DNA of 64,000 nucleotides from Lacicoccus alkaliphilus DSM 16010. Its GTDB lineage: Bacteria; Bacillota; Bacilli; Staphylococcales; Salinicoccaceae. Location: positions 558,001 through 622,000 of the forward strand of contig NZ_FRCF01000002.1 in NCBI RefSeq assembly GCF_900142805.1, given 5' to 3'. The position numbers were made by a program, and so were the translations under genes. The notes beneath the pieces were generated by a model. It had not been told where the DNA came from, ran no database searches, and worked only from the letters and a program-made list of their open reading frames with translations. Of this stretch, positions 62,511 to 64,000 are shown in pieces; positions within the stretch are counted from its first letter, which is position 1; every line of letters starts with the position of its first letter.

Positions 62511-62978
62511 TCAGATTAATACTGCTTTCCTTAAAGTGGCGATTTTCTCACGGTCGACCGTGATGGTTTTTTTTCTGGTCTTGTCTTTGTACTCCACAGT
62601 AACAGTGTCCTGATCGTAGGACTTCAATATGCCTGTCCACTCTTTTTCACCGTTAATCTGCTGGTAGGTCTTCACATAGATGCCGCTGTCCAGAGTCAGT
62701 TCCAGATCTTCGTCATTCTTGATCGGACGTTCGGCTCCCGGGGAGGAGACATCCAGAAAATAAGCACCTTTCACAATATCCCACTCATCCAGTTTTTCAC
62801 TGACCACTTCGCTTGCGGCTGCACAGTCCTCAAGGGTGATGCCGCCCTTTTTATCAAGATAGAGCCTCAGGAAATTATCCTTGCCTTCTTTGACGTATTC
62901 CACTTCGATGAGCTTGAAGCCGAGCGCTTCGACCACTGGCGAAGCATTGTCAAAAACCTTTTGTTCAGTATGATTCAT
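62511..62978 (-). CDS. rimP: Ribosome maturation factor RimP
   Basis: 155-residue protein for 30S subunit maturation. Typical: ALGFKLIEVEYVKEGKDNFLRLYLDKKGGITLEDCAAAS and FLDVSSPGAERPIK. ATG 62978 is chosen, ten bases after AAAGGAGG; the open frame continues upstream through the terminator hairpin and is not coding there. First gene of the nusA-infB operon. Confidence 0.95.
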   Translation of the reverse strand: MNHTEQKVFDNASPVVEALGFKLIEVEYVKEGKDNFLRLYLDKKGGITLEDCAAASEVVSEKLDEWDIVKGAYFLDVSSPGAERPIKNDEDLELTLDSGIYVKTYQQINGEKEWTGILKSYDQDTVTVEYKDKTRKKTITVDREKIATLRKAVLI

Positions 62979-63007
62979 CCCAAAATCGCCTCCTTTAAAC
63001 GTAAGAA

Positions 63008-63029
63008 AAGAACGGGCGGACCCGTTCTT
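63008..63029 (-). terminator. polC terminator lying inside the rimP leader
   Basis: AAGAACGGG and CCCGTTCTT form a 9-bp stem with a 4-base loop, followed by CTTAC on the minus strand; with the shorter seven-pair stem the tail reads TTTTCTT. It is downstream of both polC and the rimP promoter, so it would also act on the rimP-nusA transcript. Confidence 0.7.
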
Positions 63030-63061
63030 CTCCATGTGCATGAGTATTAATATCACTGACT

Positions 63062-63090
63062 ATGATACCATATTCCCAATTGTTATGCAA
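63062..63090 (-). promoter_or_regulatory. rimP-nusA-infB operon promoter
   Basis: TTGCAT and TATCAT with a 17-base spacer on the minus strand, immediately after the polC stop codon. The expected start near 63054 gives a leader of about 75 bases that includes the terminator-like hairpin at 63008-63029. Confidence 0.65.
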
Positions 63091-63097
63091 CTTTACA

Positions 63098-64000
63098 TTA
63101 CAGGTCAAAAATTGATAACTGGGCTTTATCGGGCAGATGATCAAGGGTGCCGAGCTCGGTCAGGTACTCCACCACTTTCTGTGCGACACCGCCCCGTTTA
63201 TTCAGATCTTCTTTGGATATGAACGGCTCCTCTTCCCTTGTCGCAACAATTCTCTTCGCAACGTTTGCCCCGAGACCCGGTACTGCGATGAAAGGCGGTA
63301 TCAGTCCGTCTCCGGTGAGTTTAAATTCAAATGCATCCGATTTTTCTATGTCCACAGGGTGCATTTTATACCCTCTATGGGCCATTTCATTGACGATTTC
63401 AAGAACCACCAGCGTGTCTTTTTCTTTTTTTGTCAGCTCGTGGAAGTTGCCGTTCATCTCTTTGACCTTATGGCGGATGGTGGATTTATCCTTCACCATC
63501 GTCAAAAGATCGAAATCCGATGCCCTCACCGTGAAGTAACTTGCATAGTAGTAGAGCGGATGATGCACTTTGAAGTAGGCGATGCGCACGGCCATCAGCA
63601 CATAGGCCGCGGCGTGGGCTTTCGGGAACATGTATTTTATCTTTTTACATGAATCGATGTACCATTCCTCGACACCGTTCTCCCGCATGGCAGCTTCGTG
63701 TTCCTCGGTCAGCCCTTTCCCCTTCCTGACCTTCTCCATGATGTTGAAGGCGAGGGAGGGTTCAAGGCCTTTGTACATCAGGGTGACCATGATGTCGTCA
63801 CGGCACCCGATGACGTTGGATAAGTCGCATGTCCCCCGCCTGATCAGGTCCTGTGCATTGCCGAGCCATACATCCGTGCCGTGTGAAAGCCCTGAAATCT
63901 GCACCAGCTCACTGAATGTGGAAGGCTTTGTATCCTCCAGCATCTGCCGCACGAATCCGGTGCCGAATTCCGGCACTCCGAGCGTACCCGTCTTACAGAT
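63098..64000 (-). CDS. polC: DNA polymerase III alpha subunit PolC, C-terminal part
   Basis: About 300 C-terminal residues of the Gram-positive replicative polymerase; the gene continues beyond the window. Seen: [61 protein letters not shown] and a helix-hairpin-helix-like [13 protein letters not shown]. The extreme C terminus QLSIFDL is the sliding-clamp binding motif of PolC. The reading frame is open to position 64000, so this is an edge truncation, not a broken gene. Confidence 0.96.
   Translation of the reverse strand: MCKTGTLGVPEFGTGFVRQMLEDTKPSTFSELVQISGLSHGTDVWLGNAQDLIRRGTCDLSNVIGCRDDIMVTLMYKGLEPSLAFNIMEKVRKGKGLTEEHEAAMRENGVEEWYIDSCKKIKYMFPKAHAAAYVLMAVRIAYFKVHHPLYYYASYFTVRASDFDLLTMVKDKSTIRHKVKEMNGNFHELTKKEKDTLVVLEIVNEMAHRGYKMHPVDIEKSDAFEFKLTGDGLIPPFIAVPGLGANVAKRIVATREEEPFISKEDLNKRGGVAQKVVEYLTELGTLDHLPDKAQLSIFDL

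Noticed and set aside
1-64000. Search for tRNA or rRNA genes, insertion sequences, integrase/attachment sites and prophage genes
   Set aside because: None seen: gaps are short, no GTTCRANYC-type tRNA loops with matching ends were recognised, and no transposase or integrase motifs occur in any supported gene.

Overview
The window reads as a chromosome segment of a low-to-moderate GC Gram-positive bacterium of the family Staphylococcaceae. Gene order matches the Staphylococcus/Bacillus core: polC-rimP-nusA-ylxR-ylxQ-infB-rbfA-truB-ribF-rpsO-pnp, ftsK-ymfF-ymfH-ymfI-ymfK-rodZ-pgsA-recA-rny-ymdB-korAB, and miaB-ricA-mutS-mutL-miaA-hfq-(gpx-like)-hflX-ynbB. GC content looks higher than in Staphylococcus itself. 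Extracellular linkers are very acidic, in the lone substrate-binding lipoprotein and in the RodZ-like protein. Together these suggest a halotolerant relative such as Salinicoccus or Jeotgalicoccus; the genus is an inference. Nearly everything is on the minus strand. Exceptions are the DUF2621 gene at the left edge, lexA, panE, the glutathione-peroxidase-like gene and one 72-residue unknown.

Left part (1-19 kb): ccdA/ccdC (membrane thiol redox and cytochrome c maturation), a heterodimeric ABC exporter, an orphan peptide-type binding lipoprotein, yneF, transketolase and a DUF896 gene. Next comes a divergent SOS control region (sosA-like gene/lexA) with three LexA-type operators, then a CAP-domain secreted protein, panC-panB with divergent panE, selO, ynbB and hflX.

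Middle (18.8-43.7 kb): a cysteine-free glutathione peroxidase homologue, hfq, miaA, a hydrolase, mutL-mutS, thiW and ricA-miaB. A TPP-riboswitch-controlled thiamine-precursor ECF transporter (ykoE-D-C) follows, then a second heterodimeric ABC exporter and an isochorismatase-family hydrolase. A 51-bp-period tandem palindromic repeat lies beside a NERD-domain gene. After that come 2-oxoacid:ferredoxin oxidoreductase (korAB), ymdB, rny and recA with its own LexA-type operator.

Right part (43.8-64 kb): pgsA, rodZ, the ymfK-I-H-F group, ftsK, RNase J2, PNPase, rpsO and the translation/transcription operon rimP-nusA-ylxR-ylxQ-infB-rbfA-truB-ribF. The C-terminal end of polC runs off the window.

This is mostly vertically inherited core genome. 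I see no prophage, transposase, CRISPR array, rRNA or tRNA gene. The points that stand out are: the GPx homologue with three of four tetrad residues replaced and no cysteine; a RicA lacking its C-terminal cysteine; an 18-bp hairpin occluding the ccdA ribosome binding site, whose imperfect pairs are G-U only in the sense RNA; the 51-bp repeat array; a terminator-like hairpin inside the rimP-nusA leader; and a plus-strand terminator with no plus-strand gene to end.
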